From GYS-P2D sp964414425 (GTDB taxonomy: Bacteria > Bacteroidota > Bacteroidia > Chitinophagales > Saprospiraceae): a stretch of 64,000 nt of DNA. Below, piece after piece: positions 36,701-44,485 of the stretch. A program made the translations under genes and the position numbers. The stretch's first letter is position 1; the number at the start of each line of letters is the position of its first letter. The stretch covers positions 3,456-67,455 of the forward strand of contig CAYPWL010000017.1 of the NCBI GenBank assembly GCA_964414425.1, written 5' to 3'. The notes under the pieces are model-generated. The model saw nothing but the letters and a program-made list of their open reading frames with translations. It ran no database searches and was not told the origin of the DNA.

Positions 36701-37471
36701 AATTGGCAATGGTAATATATGGCTTGCAGCACCATAGTTGCCGCCAGTCCTACCATTTGAGTAGATTGGGTGATGAGCCGCTATAATCACATTCTTATTC
36801 TTATTTTTCGCCATGATCTCATTCAAATATGTCACCAACTCCAACTCATCATCTATATCACATCCAGATCTCTTTCTTTGATCCGAATTATCCCCTAGTA
36901 GCACCCATTCGGAGTCCATTAATACAATGATTAGATCGTCAGTTAACTCAACCAATTTTGGCTCCCCGCAGCCATTGGATGGAACAAAAACATTCTTATC
37001 ATTCGTTTTTGATTGGACGTAATCTTCGACACGCATCAGCGAAGAATTAGAATAATTTTCGCCATCATACCATTCGCTATTTCCAGGGATAAAATAGACT
37101 TTATCAGTATTATCCTTTAGTTTCTGAAGGCATGCTGTTATGGCATTGTCAACTGCCACAAAATCGGGTGATTCAGTGTCAGGAAACCCATCATTAGTAA
37201 AATTATTCCCTAAAAACACAACTGACTGTGTTTTACTATTCGGTTTTAACTGAGACTTGATAAGATCTACAATATCGGAGTCTGTAACCTGGGAGTTGTC
37301 CGCGCCAATATCGCCGACTAAATATATTTCATAGTCAACATTCTCCTTCTGTAAGCGATTTTGAGCCAGACTCGATTTGCTACTTTCTTTGATATATACT
37401 TTCTTGGCAGCACATGCCGAAAGTAGAAATATGCTTGTTACTAAAACGGTGATTTGAATGCGTCGTATCAT
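33752..37471 (-). CDS. Lipoprotein fusion: metallophosphoesterase + kinase-like domain + Omp85 barrel
   Basis: The 1239-aa product has a lipobox LLSAC (Cys20). Residues ~47-330 are a calcineurin-like phosphoesterase: YLVGDIGADN (48-59), FLGNNFTNDG, PGNSEW (129-134), AAHHPIYSNG (231-240), SGHDHN (301-306). The centre (~455-640) has WVVRTIDKD and then DLLIGDWDRHDDQW (597-610) and IPRDRDQAF (629-637), resembling the catalytic DxxxxN/H and metal-Asp motifs of CotH/HipA/FAM20-like kinases; this is my inference. The C-terminal third (~880-1239) is an Omp85/BamA-TamA-like barrel (SRLRGFRTNRFAGDG, ending GGVLSY). It heads an operon with the PAP2 and PycTM-like genes. Confidence 0.8.
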   Translation of the reverse strand: MIRRIQITVLVTSIFLLSACAAKKVYIKESSKSSLAQNRLQKENVDYEIYLVGDIGADNSQVTDSDIVDLIKSQLKPNSKTQSVVFLGNNFTNDGFPDTESPDFVAVDNAITACLQKLKDNTDKVYFIPGNSEWYDGENYSNSSLMRVEDYVQSKTNDKNVFVPSNGCGEPKLVELTDDLIIVLMDSEWVLLGDNSDQRKRSGCDIDDELELVTYLNEIMAKNKNKNVIIAAHHPIYSNGRTGGNYGAASHILPLPILGSFITGVKKLGGGQQRFGHPQYEAYRAAMNLVLSNFEGVIHVSGHDHNLQYHEKDNNHFVVSGSGAITDFVRKGGDAEFAFMSKGFSKITHTKDLELWLEFYVPDPDNPGKAKSIYRKRLYKKEIIDFSDKEIYKDADEYPETVRTVASNTYTHSKFGLGETYRAEWATEIEAPILLLDEYAGGLTPVQQGGGFQTRSLRLENPDGMQWVVRTIDKDVTKVVPPALRQTFVKSLVQDGISAAHPYAALAIPKLADAAQIYHANPKVVWLPKQKSLGYYNPDFTEKLYLFEERPGGNMNGHADYGGASESINTIELVEKLSKNHKHVVDQKYVLRARLFDLLIGDWDRHDDQWRWGIYKDESQPGVDIYRAIPRDRDQAFFKNDGFFNYLASRPFFNPQLIKFEEEIDRISGLAYNARYFDRHFLSQLGEEDFITTAETLQRSITDEVIAEALAAWPKEIYDESGEEIIHKLKTRRDDLTKYAKEFYEFLSTEVTVIGTNGANEFDVTAEKNDHLSVKAYHLEDGQKHLIWSRLIDGEACQELRLFGLKKQDTFNFYGDEESSIAVRLVGGSGEDVVNNASSSIKVIAYDRPHGMQLTGNGVKSKLRDEKGINSFDRKDWKLDRLLHFPLLTFYTDEGVGLSYNVWWQKNGFRKNPFKSNHKLSLAYFQANTAIVARYNGFWPGAFGPTWGFRLDAEATGPTFTQFFYGLGNEFINYEEVFPDVPESGSRNFHIVRGNHFDFNPHFEKSFGNNKSLRINPSFEYYNLDDRLDDSADEPRFIFLDEAGRTSTDFETKTYAGLGLHYTSDRVNNPVLPTRGYVFNAGADYKLSLRNSEFSNLTVSSNLAAYLPFSPTHKVVLATNIGGSYTFGDYEFFHANYLSNQSRLRGFRTNRFAGDGIIYHATDLRIKLLQGRGGLRTGLGIFGSFDHGRSFLEGEGINDWHTSYGGGIYLTPLDLFGFKIGYYVGDEDTQITIGGVLSY

Positions 37472-37818
37472 AATTATGTATCTTTTTAAAGATTAATGTA
37501 TCAGTTTGATTCTCTGCCGTTCTACAAAGCTCTTAGTAGCAAATTTCTGCGCCTTGTTAACGCCCTTTAGCTCATTACTCCGACTTGGGCAATACTAACA
37601 TGATTGCTCTCTATTCGTTTGTCGAAGCAATTAATCCAGAACACTCCTTATTCTATAAAGTGGCTACAGAGTAATACAATCAAACATGTCTGAGCGCCTC
37701 TCCACGGATGAGTAAAGTACCATGATACGCAAAGAATATTGGAATGGATCAGATCTGCGATTAATACAATATGAATACTTGGAAGAATCCAATCAACATG
37801 ATCACATCAACGGATCTC
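37472..37818 (+). other. Intergenic region without recognisable gene
   Basis: A 347-nt stretch between two minus-strand units: the 5' side of the metallophosphoesterase fusion and the 3' end of the DUF2391 gene. I see no credible open frame, hairpin terminator or repeat. Confidence 0.5.
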
Positions 37819-38247
37819 TCACTCCTTATCCATACCATCCAATACAACTCCAACCAGGGAGGCAGGAAAACCAATTAGGATGATTCTTTTAAAAGCGACA
37901 ACAGGGTCGTCAATCGGTATTTTATTCAGGGCTAACAAAATGATAAATACGACAAAAAGTGTAATTAGATAATCTATGAAAATCCGTAGTACAAAGACAG
38001 ATAATCTATTTTTTACATTACCAGAAAAGATTCCTTGATAGACATACATTCCTATGAACGACAAAGACAAGCCCAGAAGGAAAACAATATTCTTAATGGG
38101 TAACGAAATACTCAACTTCCAAGCCTCCTCTGAAAAAGCAACAGGTGCTACCAAGAGAGAAGATCCCACCACGATCTGTATTAAATCTTCTGAGTTGAAT
38201 GAATGATTATTGGAGCCTGCACTCTCATTCCTATCAATTTTACTCAT
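37819..38247 (-). CDS. DUF2391-like integral membrane protein
   Basis: A longer frame opens at 38307, but its first 20 residues overlap the upstream gene and look unnatural. ATG at 38247 (MSKIDRNESAG), one nt after the upstream stop, is the better start, giving ~142 aa. The sequence EDLIQIVVGSSLLVAPVAFSEEAWKL (split over residues ~20-45), then ISLPIKNIVFLLGLSLSFIG, matches the DUF2391 pattern. There are four hydrophobic helices. The function is unknown. It is the last gene behind TrkH and the DUF3124 lipoprotein, suggesting a link to ion homeostasis. Confidence 0.7.
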   Translation of the reverse strand: MSKIDRNESAGSNNHSFNSEDLIQIVVGSSLLVAPVAFSEEAWKLSISLPIKNIVFLLGLSLSFIGMYVYQGIFSGNVKNRLSVFVLRIFIDYLITLFVVFIILLALNKIPIDDPVVAFKRIILIGFPASLVGVVLDGMDKE

Positions 38248-38248
38248 A

Positions 38249-38788
38249 CTATTGGATAGAGTAGCCATCCGTCGCAAAGGCAAAACCTTTATTGCCATTC
38301 TCGCCAATCATGACCGCTTGTATAAGTGGATTCACATTTTCATTGGAATATAGTTTAACTATAAAATTGGCTCCAGGACCTCCAGCGGTATCATTTTTTT
38401 CGATGACATAATTTACCGTGGCCATAGGTGTAAGAGCGATGGGTTGGTCGATATAGCTCCTGACTAATTGACCCTCGGTATTGAAATAATCAATTGTTGA
38501 TACAAACAGCGAATCTGCTAAGCTGGTATTTCTAATACTTAGCGTGGCTGATAAAAGAGAATTTTGATCTAACTCATCAATATAAATATCTGAGTAGATC
38601 GGTACATATATGACATCTTCGAATACCTTATCACGTTTAGACAGGGCTCGATCCAATTCTAAAGACTTCAGTTCGTCCTCACCAGTCTGTGTAGCGTTAG
38701 GATCTGGGGTTTCACATCCTACGCTCAATATTAGTAGGATTATAAAGCAGGTAAGCATTTTCATAATCTTTATCTTACTATACAGCAA
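38249..38788 (-). CDS. DUF3124-type lipoprotein
   Basis: The 179-aa frame overlaps trkH by 11 nt; the Met at residue 9 (38764) starts a cleaner lipoprotein signal MKMLTCFIILLILSVGCETP (lipobox SVGC). The mature part has the DUF3124 core: VIYVPIYSDIYI, LLSATLSIRNTS, TPMATVNYVIEKND and GGPGANFIVKLYS. DUF3124 has no known function. It is sandwiched between a potassium transporter and a DUF2391 membrane protein, all on the minus strand with 1-11 nt junctions, so co-translation is likely. Confidence 0.75.
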   Translation of the reverse strand: MLYSKIKIMKMLTCFIILLILSVGCETPDPNATQTGEDELKSLELDRALSKRDKVFEDVIYVPIYSDIYIDELDQNSLLSATLSIRNTSLADSLFVSTIDYFNTEGQLVRSYIDQPIALTPMATVNYVIEKNDTAGGPGANFIVKLYSNENVNPLIQAVMIGENGNKGFAFATDGYSIQ

Positions 38789-40127
38789 TATCTTCGATTT
38801 TAGGCTTTTGTCTTATTAAAGGTGATTGACTTATCAGGGCGAATCCAAACGTCATAACTCCTAATCGTCCTATAAACATAAGCATAGATATGATTATCTT
38901 GTTGATCGGGCTCAACTCTCCGGTTATACCCGTTGAAAGCCCTACAGTACTTAAGGCCGAGGCACACTCGAATAATAATGCCTCCAAGGAAAATCTGGCC
39001 CCATCCACTTGAACTACAATCCACGTCGCCAACAATAAAATGACCGAATAAAATATAGTCGAGGCTATAGCCAGATAGATCTTCTGGGCAGGAATCTCTC
39101 GTTTAAAAAAGGTGATATGTTTCTTTTTCTTCAGTATAGAATAAAGCAAGCCGATTAATGCGGTGATAGAGGTAGTCTTGATGCCGCCGCCTGTACCTGC
39201 TGGTGATGCCCCAATGATCATAATTATAATCATAATCAGTATGCCTCCCAATTTTAGATTTTCGATGGGATAATTGTTAAACCCTACGGTGGTATGAGCA
39301 GACACTAATTGAAAGAATGCCACATTAAATCCCTGCAGCCCCTCCGATACCAATAGACCATCTGAAACATACAGCAATAATGTGCCAACCAAAATATAGA
39401 ACAGCGTACTGACTAATATAATCTTAGAGGTCAAGGTGACTTGTTTTCTCTTGCGAGTAAATTTCATCCAGAAATCCAAGAGCACTATGAACCCAACTGA
39501 ACCAAGAATACTCAACACTAAGATCGTATTAGTGATTAATGGATGATCATCAAATGAGGATATTGAATCTGAATAAAAACTAAAGCCTGCCGTACAGAAA
39601 GCAGAAACACTATGAAAAACAGCTGACCAGAATGGCTCATCAACTCCCGCTGTCTTAAATCCAAAATAGAGTGCAATTGTACCCATGATTTCGATGAAGA
39701 CAGTAAAAGCTATTACACTATATAGAAAAGATAACAGGGGATAGCGCTCAGGAAGGTTAAATTCAAGTCTTAATAGCGATACAGACAGCTTAGGTAACCG
39801 TGGGCTGTCTCTTAACAATATAAAGCTGCTTACTGCCATATATCCCACGCCCCCAAGTTGTATAAACAGTAGAATAAACAACTCTCCAAACAAACTCATC
39901 GAAGATCCAAAATCTATCGGAGACAATCCCGTAGTACTCACGATCGATGTAGCTAAAAAAAGTTTGTCTATAAAGTCAATCTCAACGATCGTACTCACCG
40001 GCAACATCAATATGAATAGACAAATCAGGGTCAACAAAAAGTATCCTTGGATCAATAACCGCAAAGACGACTTAGGATTACCGTTGCCTCTCAACAAGAA
40101 CCTCTTAACCCCTAATAGTCCATCCAT
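38778..40127 (-). CDS. TrkH/KtrB-family potassium transporter
   Basis: A 449-aa membrane protein with four M1-P-M2 repeats. Pore loops are recognisable as STTGLSPIDFG, SAFCTAGFSFYSD, AHTTVGFNNYPI and SALSTVGLSTGITG, each with the Gly of the K+ filter. SPAGTGGGIKTTS is the characteristic inter-repeat loop. Length and compact N-terminus fit KtrB better than TrkH. No RCK (KtrA/TrkA) partner gene is adjacent, so gating partners must be elsewhere. It lies 28 nt behind mscS. Confidence 0.92.
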   Translation of the reverse strand: MDGLLGVKRFLLRGNGNPKSSLRLLIQGYFLLTLICLFILMLPVSTIVEIDFIDKLFLATSIVSTTGLSPIDFGSSMSLFGELFILLFIQLGGVGYMAVSSFILLRDSPRLPKLSVSLLRLEFNLPERYPLLSFLYSVIAFTVFIEIMGTIALYFGFKTAGVDEPFWSAVFHSVSAFCTAGFSFYSDSISSFDDHPLITNTILVLSILGSVGFIVLLDFWMKFTRKRKQVTLTSKIILVSTLFYILVGTLLLYVSDGLLVSEGLQGFNVAFFQLVSAHTTVGFNNYPIENLKLGGILIMIIIMIIGASPAGTGGGIKTTSITALIGLLYSILKKKKHITFFKREIPAQKIYLAIASTIFYSVILLLATWIVVQVDGARFSLEALLFECASALSTVGLSTGITGELSPINKIIISMLMFIGRLGVMTFGFALISQSPLIRQKPKIEDIAV

Positions 40128-40155
40128 ATCACATTAAATATTCTATACTATAAAG

Positions 40156-41016
40156 CTATTCATTTTCCTGTACTGTAACTAATGTACGGGTTGGAAACGG
40201 AATAGAAATTCCATTTTGATCAAAAGCTTTCTTTAGTGCTTTGATAGCAAGACTCTTCACTTGTATCGCCGTAAGATTCTTCTTTCCATCTTGCCAAAAT
40301 CTGATGACAAAATCAATAGAACTTGCACCAAATTCTGTGTAATAAAACTCTACAGGTCGATTGTTTTTTGAAGGAAATAACTCCTCTATGGTATCCTTTG
40401 AGATCTGCTCTACTTTATCTAAGTCGGAATCGTAATCTACACCACAACTGATCATTGTACGGATCTGCCTGGTTAATCCAAAGTTCTTAAATGGATTGTC
40501 TAAAATCATTTTGTTTGGGATGACCACTATATTGTTATCGGCCTCTCTGATTTTAGTATTACGTAAATCTATCTCGACCACCTCTCCTGAGTATCCATTA
40601 GAGTCTATATAATCTCCAACATTCAATTCATTTTTAATCGCTATGAATATCCCCGAAAAAGTATTGGACAAGGTTCCTTGGAGTGCAAGACTGATCGCCA
40701 AACCGGCAACACCTGCACCTGCTAATAATGACTTGAGTGTGCCATCCAAGTTAAGTATGGCGAGTGCTAATAGTACACCAAGAATAATAATGATGATGGA
40801 TACGATATTAGTGATCAGTCCACGTATAGATGCCTGCTTGATGACCTTCTTTAGTAGACGATTTAGATATCCTTGTAGATGTTTAGATACCCAGTATGCA
40901 ATACTGAATGTGATTAATGCCATTAAGAAATTTGGCAAACTCAATATCAATAGATCAACCCAGCTCGATAGTTTTTCTATAAGCTTACCAAAAGAGGTTT
41001 GTAGCTGCTCTTCCAT
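40156..41016 (-). CDS. Small-conductance mechanosensitive channel (MscS family)
   Basis: The 286-aa product has three N-terminal transmembrane segments. The third, pore-lining helix is AGVAGLAISLALQGTLSNTFSG (split here over ~95-116), rich in Ala/Gly as in MscS TM3. The beta domain follows (VGDYIDSNGYSGEVVEIDLRNT; VVIPNKMILDNPFKNFG) and the C-terminal alpha/beta domain. It releases osmolytes during hypo-osmotic shock. First of a probable osmotic/ion operon with trkH, DUF3124 and DUF2391 genes; a highly structured element lies 76 nt upstream of its ATG. Confidence 0.94.
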   Translation of the reverse strand: MEEQLQTSFGKLIEKLSSWVDLLILSLPNFLMALITFSIAYWVSKHLQGYLNRLLKKVIKQASIRGLITNIVSIIIIILGVLLALAILNLDGTLKSLLAGAGVAGLAISLALQGTLSNTFSGIFIAIKNELNVGDYIDSNGYSGEVVEIDLRNTKIREADNNIVVIPNKMILDNPFKNFGLTRQIRTMISCGVDYDSDLDKVEQISKDTIEELFPSKNNRPVEFYYTEFGASSIDFVIRFWQDGKKNLTAIQVKSLAIKALKKAFDQNGISIPFPTRTLVTVQENE

Positions 41017-41091
41017 TATTATTTACTTTTTTTTATTCTGAAATACAATCATCTTGACTCGATCAGTTTGAGAGTGGATGATGTAGTTGTT

Positions 41092-41176
41092 ATAGATCGC
41101 CCATCAGCAAAGGTTTATCAATAAACCTGTGAGTGTCTCAAGTGCATTGCTTGATATTTGCTGATGGTAGATCTAT
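41092..41176 (-). promoter_or_regulatory. Three-way-junction inverted repeat upstream of mscS
   Basis: Outer stem: ATAGATC (41092-41098) with GATCTAT (41170-41176), a 2x2 internal loop, then perfect CCATCAGCAAA (41101-41111) with TTTGCTGATGG (41157-41167). Enclosed are TCAAG/CTTGA (41138-41154, 7-nt loop) and GGTTTA-TTGA-TAAACC on the minus strand (41127-41112), which stacks directly on the outer stem. All pairing is perfect Watson-Crick. It lies 76 nt upstream of the mscS ATG and 131 nt past the dps stop. It may be an mRNA-leader element, a small RNA or a short inverted-repeat (MITE-like) insertion. It has no T run. Confidence 0.55.
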
Positions 41177-41306
41177 GTGTATCGGTGAGCGTGAGAACGT
41201 ATGTAGCCCATACATTGTAAAGGAGCACCAATTTACGCTCTCTAAGACCCCTACGAAGCGATGATTGCACAGCTCATATGCCACTGACTATCATCCTATG
41301 CTATCA

Positions 41307-41804
41307 TCACATAGCAAGTTCTGCTTGGCTTACTCGCCTCTTTTCAGCCCAAGAATGGAGTAACCAAGCATTTTTTTCCATCTTGGAGAGCATACCGGAG
41401 ATCACGTCCACCGTACCCTCATCCTCGACAGATGCTGCTTCCTTAATTGATGCTCTCATTATTTTGATCAATTCGCCTTGGTTGTATAGGATGTGTCTTG
41501 CCATTTCGCCATCACGAAGTAGATCGCTGGACTCGTGGATCTCAGCCTTGTCTAAGTATGTCTGTAAGCTTGTATCGGGCTTATGACCTATAGTCAGTAT
41601 GCGTTCAGCGATATCGTCGATTTGCTCTTTTGCTTCGTTGTAATATTCTTCAAACAAACCATGCAAATCGAAGAAGCTTTTGCCCCGTACATGCCAGTGA
41701 AAATTCCTTAAATTCTGATAGTATATATTATAACTTGCCAATAGCCTATTGAGATGTCTTGAAACACCCGATAACTGCTTGGCATCAATGCCTAAGTAGT
41801 TCAT
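41307..41804 (-). CDS. dps: Dps-like ferritin (DNA-binding/iron-storage protein)
   Basis: A 165-aa ferritin-superfamily protein. The ferroxidase site characteristic of Dps is visible as NFHWHVRGKSFFDLHGLFEE followed by YYNEAKEQIDDIAERI, with the conserved H, H, D and E residues. Dps dodecamers oxidise Fe(II) with peroxide and protect DNA. The N-terminus (MNYLGIDAKQL) is short, without an obvious Lys-rich DNA-binding tail. Monocistronic by position: 723 nt of gene-free DNA lies upstream. Confidence 0.93.
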   Translation of the reverse strand: MNYLGIDAKQLSGVSRHLNRLLASYNIYYQNLRNFHWHVRGKSFFDLHGLFEEYYNEAKEQIDDIAERILTIGHKPDTSLQTYLDKAEIHESSDLLRDGEMARHILYNQGELIKIMRASIKEAASVEDEGTVDVISGMLSKMEKNAWLLHSWAEKRRVSQAELAM

Positions 41805-42011
41805 ATGTAAATTTAATTTTTAGTGAGAAAATAGATTAACTGGATGACATTAGCCTCTCAACTAATGCATATGGCTTAGTTAACTATATAGGATGGATGT
41901 TTAAGAAAAATTTGTCTCACGGAAATATAACGTTTCAATTATTGAATTAGTTTATTTTGAGTTATGATTAGTGTTGCAATAGTAGTTAGATGCTAATCGT
42001 CATCAACGAAA
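41805..42011 (+). other. Intergenic, upstream of dps; nothing recognised
   Basis: AT-rich sequence upstream of the dps start. It must contain the dps promoter (minus strand), but I find no full TTTG/TAnnTTTG pair to place it. Confidence 0.4.
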
Positions 42012-42150
42012 GGGTATCACCTGTACATAATTATATCGGTGATATCATTAAGCTGTTTAGAGGCTTGATACCCGCAGCTGCTAACTGCTTAGCTGTGTAC
42101 AATTTTCTACTTCTGATTAGGCGTCTTTTTTCTGTTGGCAGATGCCTAAT
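42012..42150 (+). other. Cluster of intergenic hairpins with alternative pairings
   Basis: GGGTATCA (42012-42019) pairs perfectly with TGATACCC (42066-42073). The overlapping TATCACC (42015-42021) can instead pair with GGTGATA (42038-42044), so two mutually exclusive folds exist. GCTAA-CTGC-TTAGC (42080-42093) and ATTAGGCGTCT (42117-42127) with AGATGCCTAAT (42140-42150, one G-U) follow, then T-rich sequence. The small open frame covering it has no protein-like features. Possibly a structured RNA; the strand is uncertain. The remaining DNA to 42527 is very AT-rich, without features. Confidence 0.35.
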
Positions 42151-42527
42151 TAGTAATGGTTTTAAATTTTTTATTTTCTTATAACTCATACTATTATAAC
42201 GCAATCCAAGTCATTTTGTTTACATTATTGGCATATAATCTGTAATTACGGTTGTATATATTGCATCATATGCTTATTCAAAACACAACCAATAAGCATA
42301 CCGAATCGAGAAATATGATCTGTACTTATTGACAATTTTAAATTCATAATTATATCATATAATCTCTTATATTTATTCATTTATATCAATACAATCGATT
42401 TATATTTTGCGATTATTTTTTCACCCAAATAAATCAAATTACGTATAAGACATTTTACAGATCGCAATCTCGATTCTTCAGCACGATGCGTATAAATGTA
42501 ACTGAGATATTACTCGACTGAAAAAAT

Positions 42528-43487
42528 CTACTTGATTATACCTAAGTGAAGGATCCTCCCTCCAGTCTGATTCACAGGGCTAACGCTCCTTCCAATGACT
42601 ATCCCCTTCTCAGGTGCAACATACTCCTTGATTACATCACCAAATATATTGCGGACAGTTGCGATCAGGTCACCAGACTCCACTACCTGTGTCACTTTGG
42701 GATGCACCTCAATCAGTCCTCCAACCTCACTGTATATCCAATAAGATCGCTTGCAGATCACGGTCGCATCTGAGACCTCCTCGACCTCAGAGTCGGTCAT
42801 CTGTAATGAGCCTAATAAATTATGTATACCAGTAAGACCATCCCTGATCATACCCTTCTGAAACAGATTAGGATTACCAACCTCTAAGGTGATAGCGGGG
42901 ATATCCAACTCACAAGCTGTACCACGAAGTGTACCATCGCTCGGCGGATTGTGCACTATGATCTGAGCATTTTGCAGCAGTGCCATTTTCCTGACGATGT
43001 TATTGCTCATATCTGCTCTGATATAGTATGAGTTGATTCGGCCATTACTGGCTGTATGAAGATCAAGGAGATAATTAAAATGCTTGACAAGCTTATTGAC
43101 CACCCTCCACGCATACACCTGACTCACCGTTCCATTTTCTTTGCCAGGCATGATATGATTGAGATCTACCCCATCGAGAAATCTCCTTTTCTTCCTGAGG
43201 TATGATGGTACGTTAACAATCGGTACTCCAATAATCGTCCCTCGTAACTGATCAACATCTATCTCCTTGAAGAGTCGCTGTATGACAGGGATACCATTGA
43301 GCTCGTTACCATGTACTGCTGCGGTTAATCCTAATACTGGCCCTTCGTTTATGCCTTTTGCAACTATCAACGGAACTCTTATATCTGTCCCCATGCCATC
43401 TTCGACAAGATTTAGAAAATACCTCGTAATAGCTCCGGCAGGAATGGAGTTGAGAGCGAGCCTATCAATTGTCTTAGCGTCTATCAT
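42528..43487 (-). CDS. Succinylglutamate desuccinylase/aspartoacylase-like zinc hydrolase
   Basis: A 319-aa M14-like metallo-amidohydrolase. Zinc ligands are predicted in AVHGNELNG (His59, Glu62) and LLDLHTA (His144), and a catalytic Glu in ITLEVGNP (~217). The C-terminal part is a beta-rich lid (ATVRNIFGDVIKEYVAPEKG). The family hydrolyses N-acyl amino acids or short gamma-type peptides. Its ATG overlaps the stop of the GshB-like ATP-grasp gene by 4 nt. Pairing of RimK/GshB-type ligases with such hydrolases is known from amidoligase clusters; here it probably trims or recycles the ligation product. Confidence 0.85.
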   Translation of the reverse strand: MIDAKTIDRLALNSIPAGAITRYFLNLVEDGMGTDIRVPLIVAKGINEGPVLGLTAAVHGNELNGIPVIQRLFKEIDVDQLRGTIIGVPIVNVPSYLRKKRRFLDGVDLNHIMPGKENGTVSQVYAWRVVNKLVKHFNYLLDLHTASNGRINSYYIRADMSNNIVRKMALLQNAQIIVHNPPSDGTLRGTACELDIPAITLEVGNPNLFQKGMIRDGLTGIHNLLGSLQMTDSEVEEVSDATVICKRSYWIYSEVGGLIEVHPKVTQVVESGDLIATVRNIFGDVIKEYVAPEKGIVIGRSVSPVNQTGGRILHLGIIK

Positions 43488-44473
43488 TGCATTCGATTTA
43501 AAACATTTTTTACAATTAAGTCAATACCACGCCTGACTATTGGCTCACCTGTTAACTGTGCGATCTGTGGCAGGCCACCTATACTGGTCGTATTAATCTC
43601 GGACAACACACGCTTGCCATCATCCCCGACTAATGTATCTACACCATACATCACGACTCCATTGGAGCTGAGCATTGGATCGATAGACTGTATGATTTCT
43701 ATTTCCTCGGGTGCCACCTCGGTATAGTGAGAGCTCCCTCCCATAGCTACGTTACAGATCCAAGATTGCTCTGCAGGAAGACGGAGTGATGCACCCATAA
43801 CCTGACCATCGATAACGATTATACGTTTATCACCTTGTCTTACATTCTTAAGATACCGTACAGCAAGATAAGTTATCGGTTGTCTCTCATATTGAACAGC
43901 GAAATCCTGTAAAGTCATCTTGTGAGTTCCACTTGACACATTATCTCCATCGATTTTCACAATGCCCTTACCTCCATATTCTCTCAATGGCTTGAGTACA
44001 ATAGGAAACTCTCGACTCGCACTTTCGATCTCCTCAAGCGACCGGCATAATTGCATCGGTGGACATACATCACTAAAGTTTAATAGAAAAGCCTTACTGC
44101 CCGTCTCATAGATGGACAAGGGACTATTAATGACGACTTGATCGATAAAAGCCCGATCCAGAAACTTGAGAAAACGCTCACTCAACGGTGGAGGCATCCG
44201 TAACCAAACGAAATCATACTGTGCTATATCCGCAATCTGTCTATCATGATCCAAAGGATGATGAACTCTATCGTAAGCTAAGTCCTCATCGATGGTAGTC
44301 ACCCAAAGGCTCGAGTACATATCAGCGTTAAAGAAGTCTTCGTTTTCAACGGACTTACGACTTGCTATATCGACCTGAGCAACTGCTCCATGTCGTAATA
44401 ACTCTACCGCCAAACTATACAATGAATTCTCGGCGGAGTGTGATGTGTGATCAGTCAGTATAAGGACCTTCAT
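43484..44473 (-). CDS. GshB/RimK-like ATP-grasp ligase
   Basis: A 329-aa ATP-grasp protein. It has an N-terminal preATP-grasp domain (KVLILTDHTSHSAENS, YDFVWLRMPPPLSERF), the ATP-binding loop IVLKPLREYGGKGIVKID, the GDKRIIVIDGQVMGASLRLP strand pair, and metal-binding LSEINTTSIGGLPQI with Glu and Asn. The DxVWLRxxPP element and the overall order resemble glutathione synthetase (GshB). Whether the product is glutathione or another peptide is open: no gshA-type gene is adjacent, but a second ATP-grasp enzyme lies immediately upstream (12 nt). Confidence 0.85.
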   Translation of the reverse strand: MKVLILTDHTSHSAENSLYSLAVELLRHGAVAQVDIASRKSVENEDFFNADMYSSLWVTTIDEDLAYDRVHHPLDHDRQIADIAQYDFVWLRMPPPLSERFLKFLDRAFIDQVVINSPLSIYETGSKAFLLNFSDVCPPMQLCRSLEEIESASREFPIVLKPLREYGGKGIVKIDGDNVSSGTHKMTLQDFAVQYERQPITYLAVRYLKNVRQGDKRIIVIDGQVMGASLRLPAEQSWICNVAMGGSSHYTEVAPEEIEIIQSIDPMLSSNGVVMYGVDTLVGDDGKRVLSEINTTSIGGLPQIAQLTGEPIVRRGIDLIVKNVLNRMQ

Positions 44474-44485
44474 AATGTTACCGTG

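Noticed and set aside
41092..41176. Terminator for dps.
   Set aside because: It begins 131 nt after the dps stop and has no T run on either strand.
41990..42184. 65-codon plus-strand frame as a small membrane protein.
   Set aside because: It overlaps the hairpin cluster, begins inside no plausible start region, and the peptide has no coherent helix pattern.
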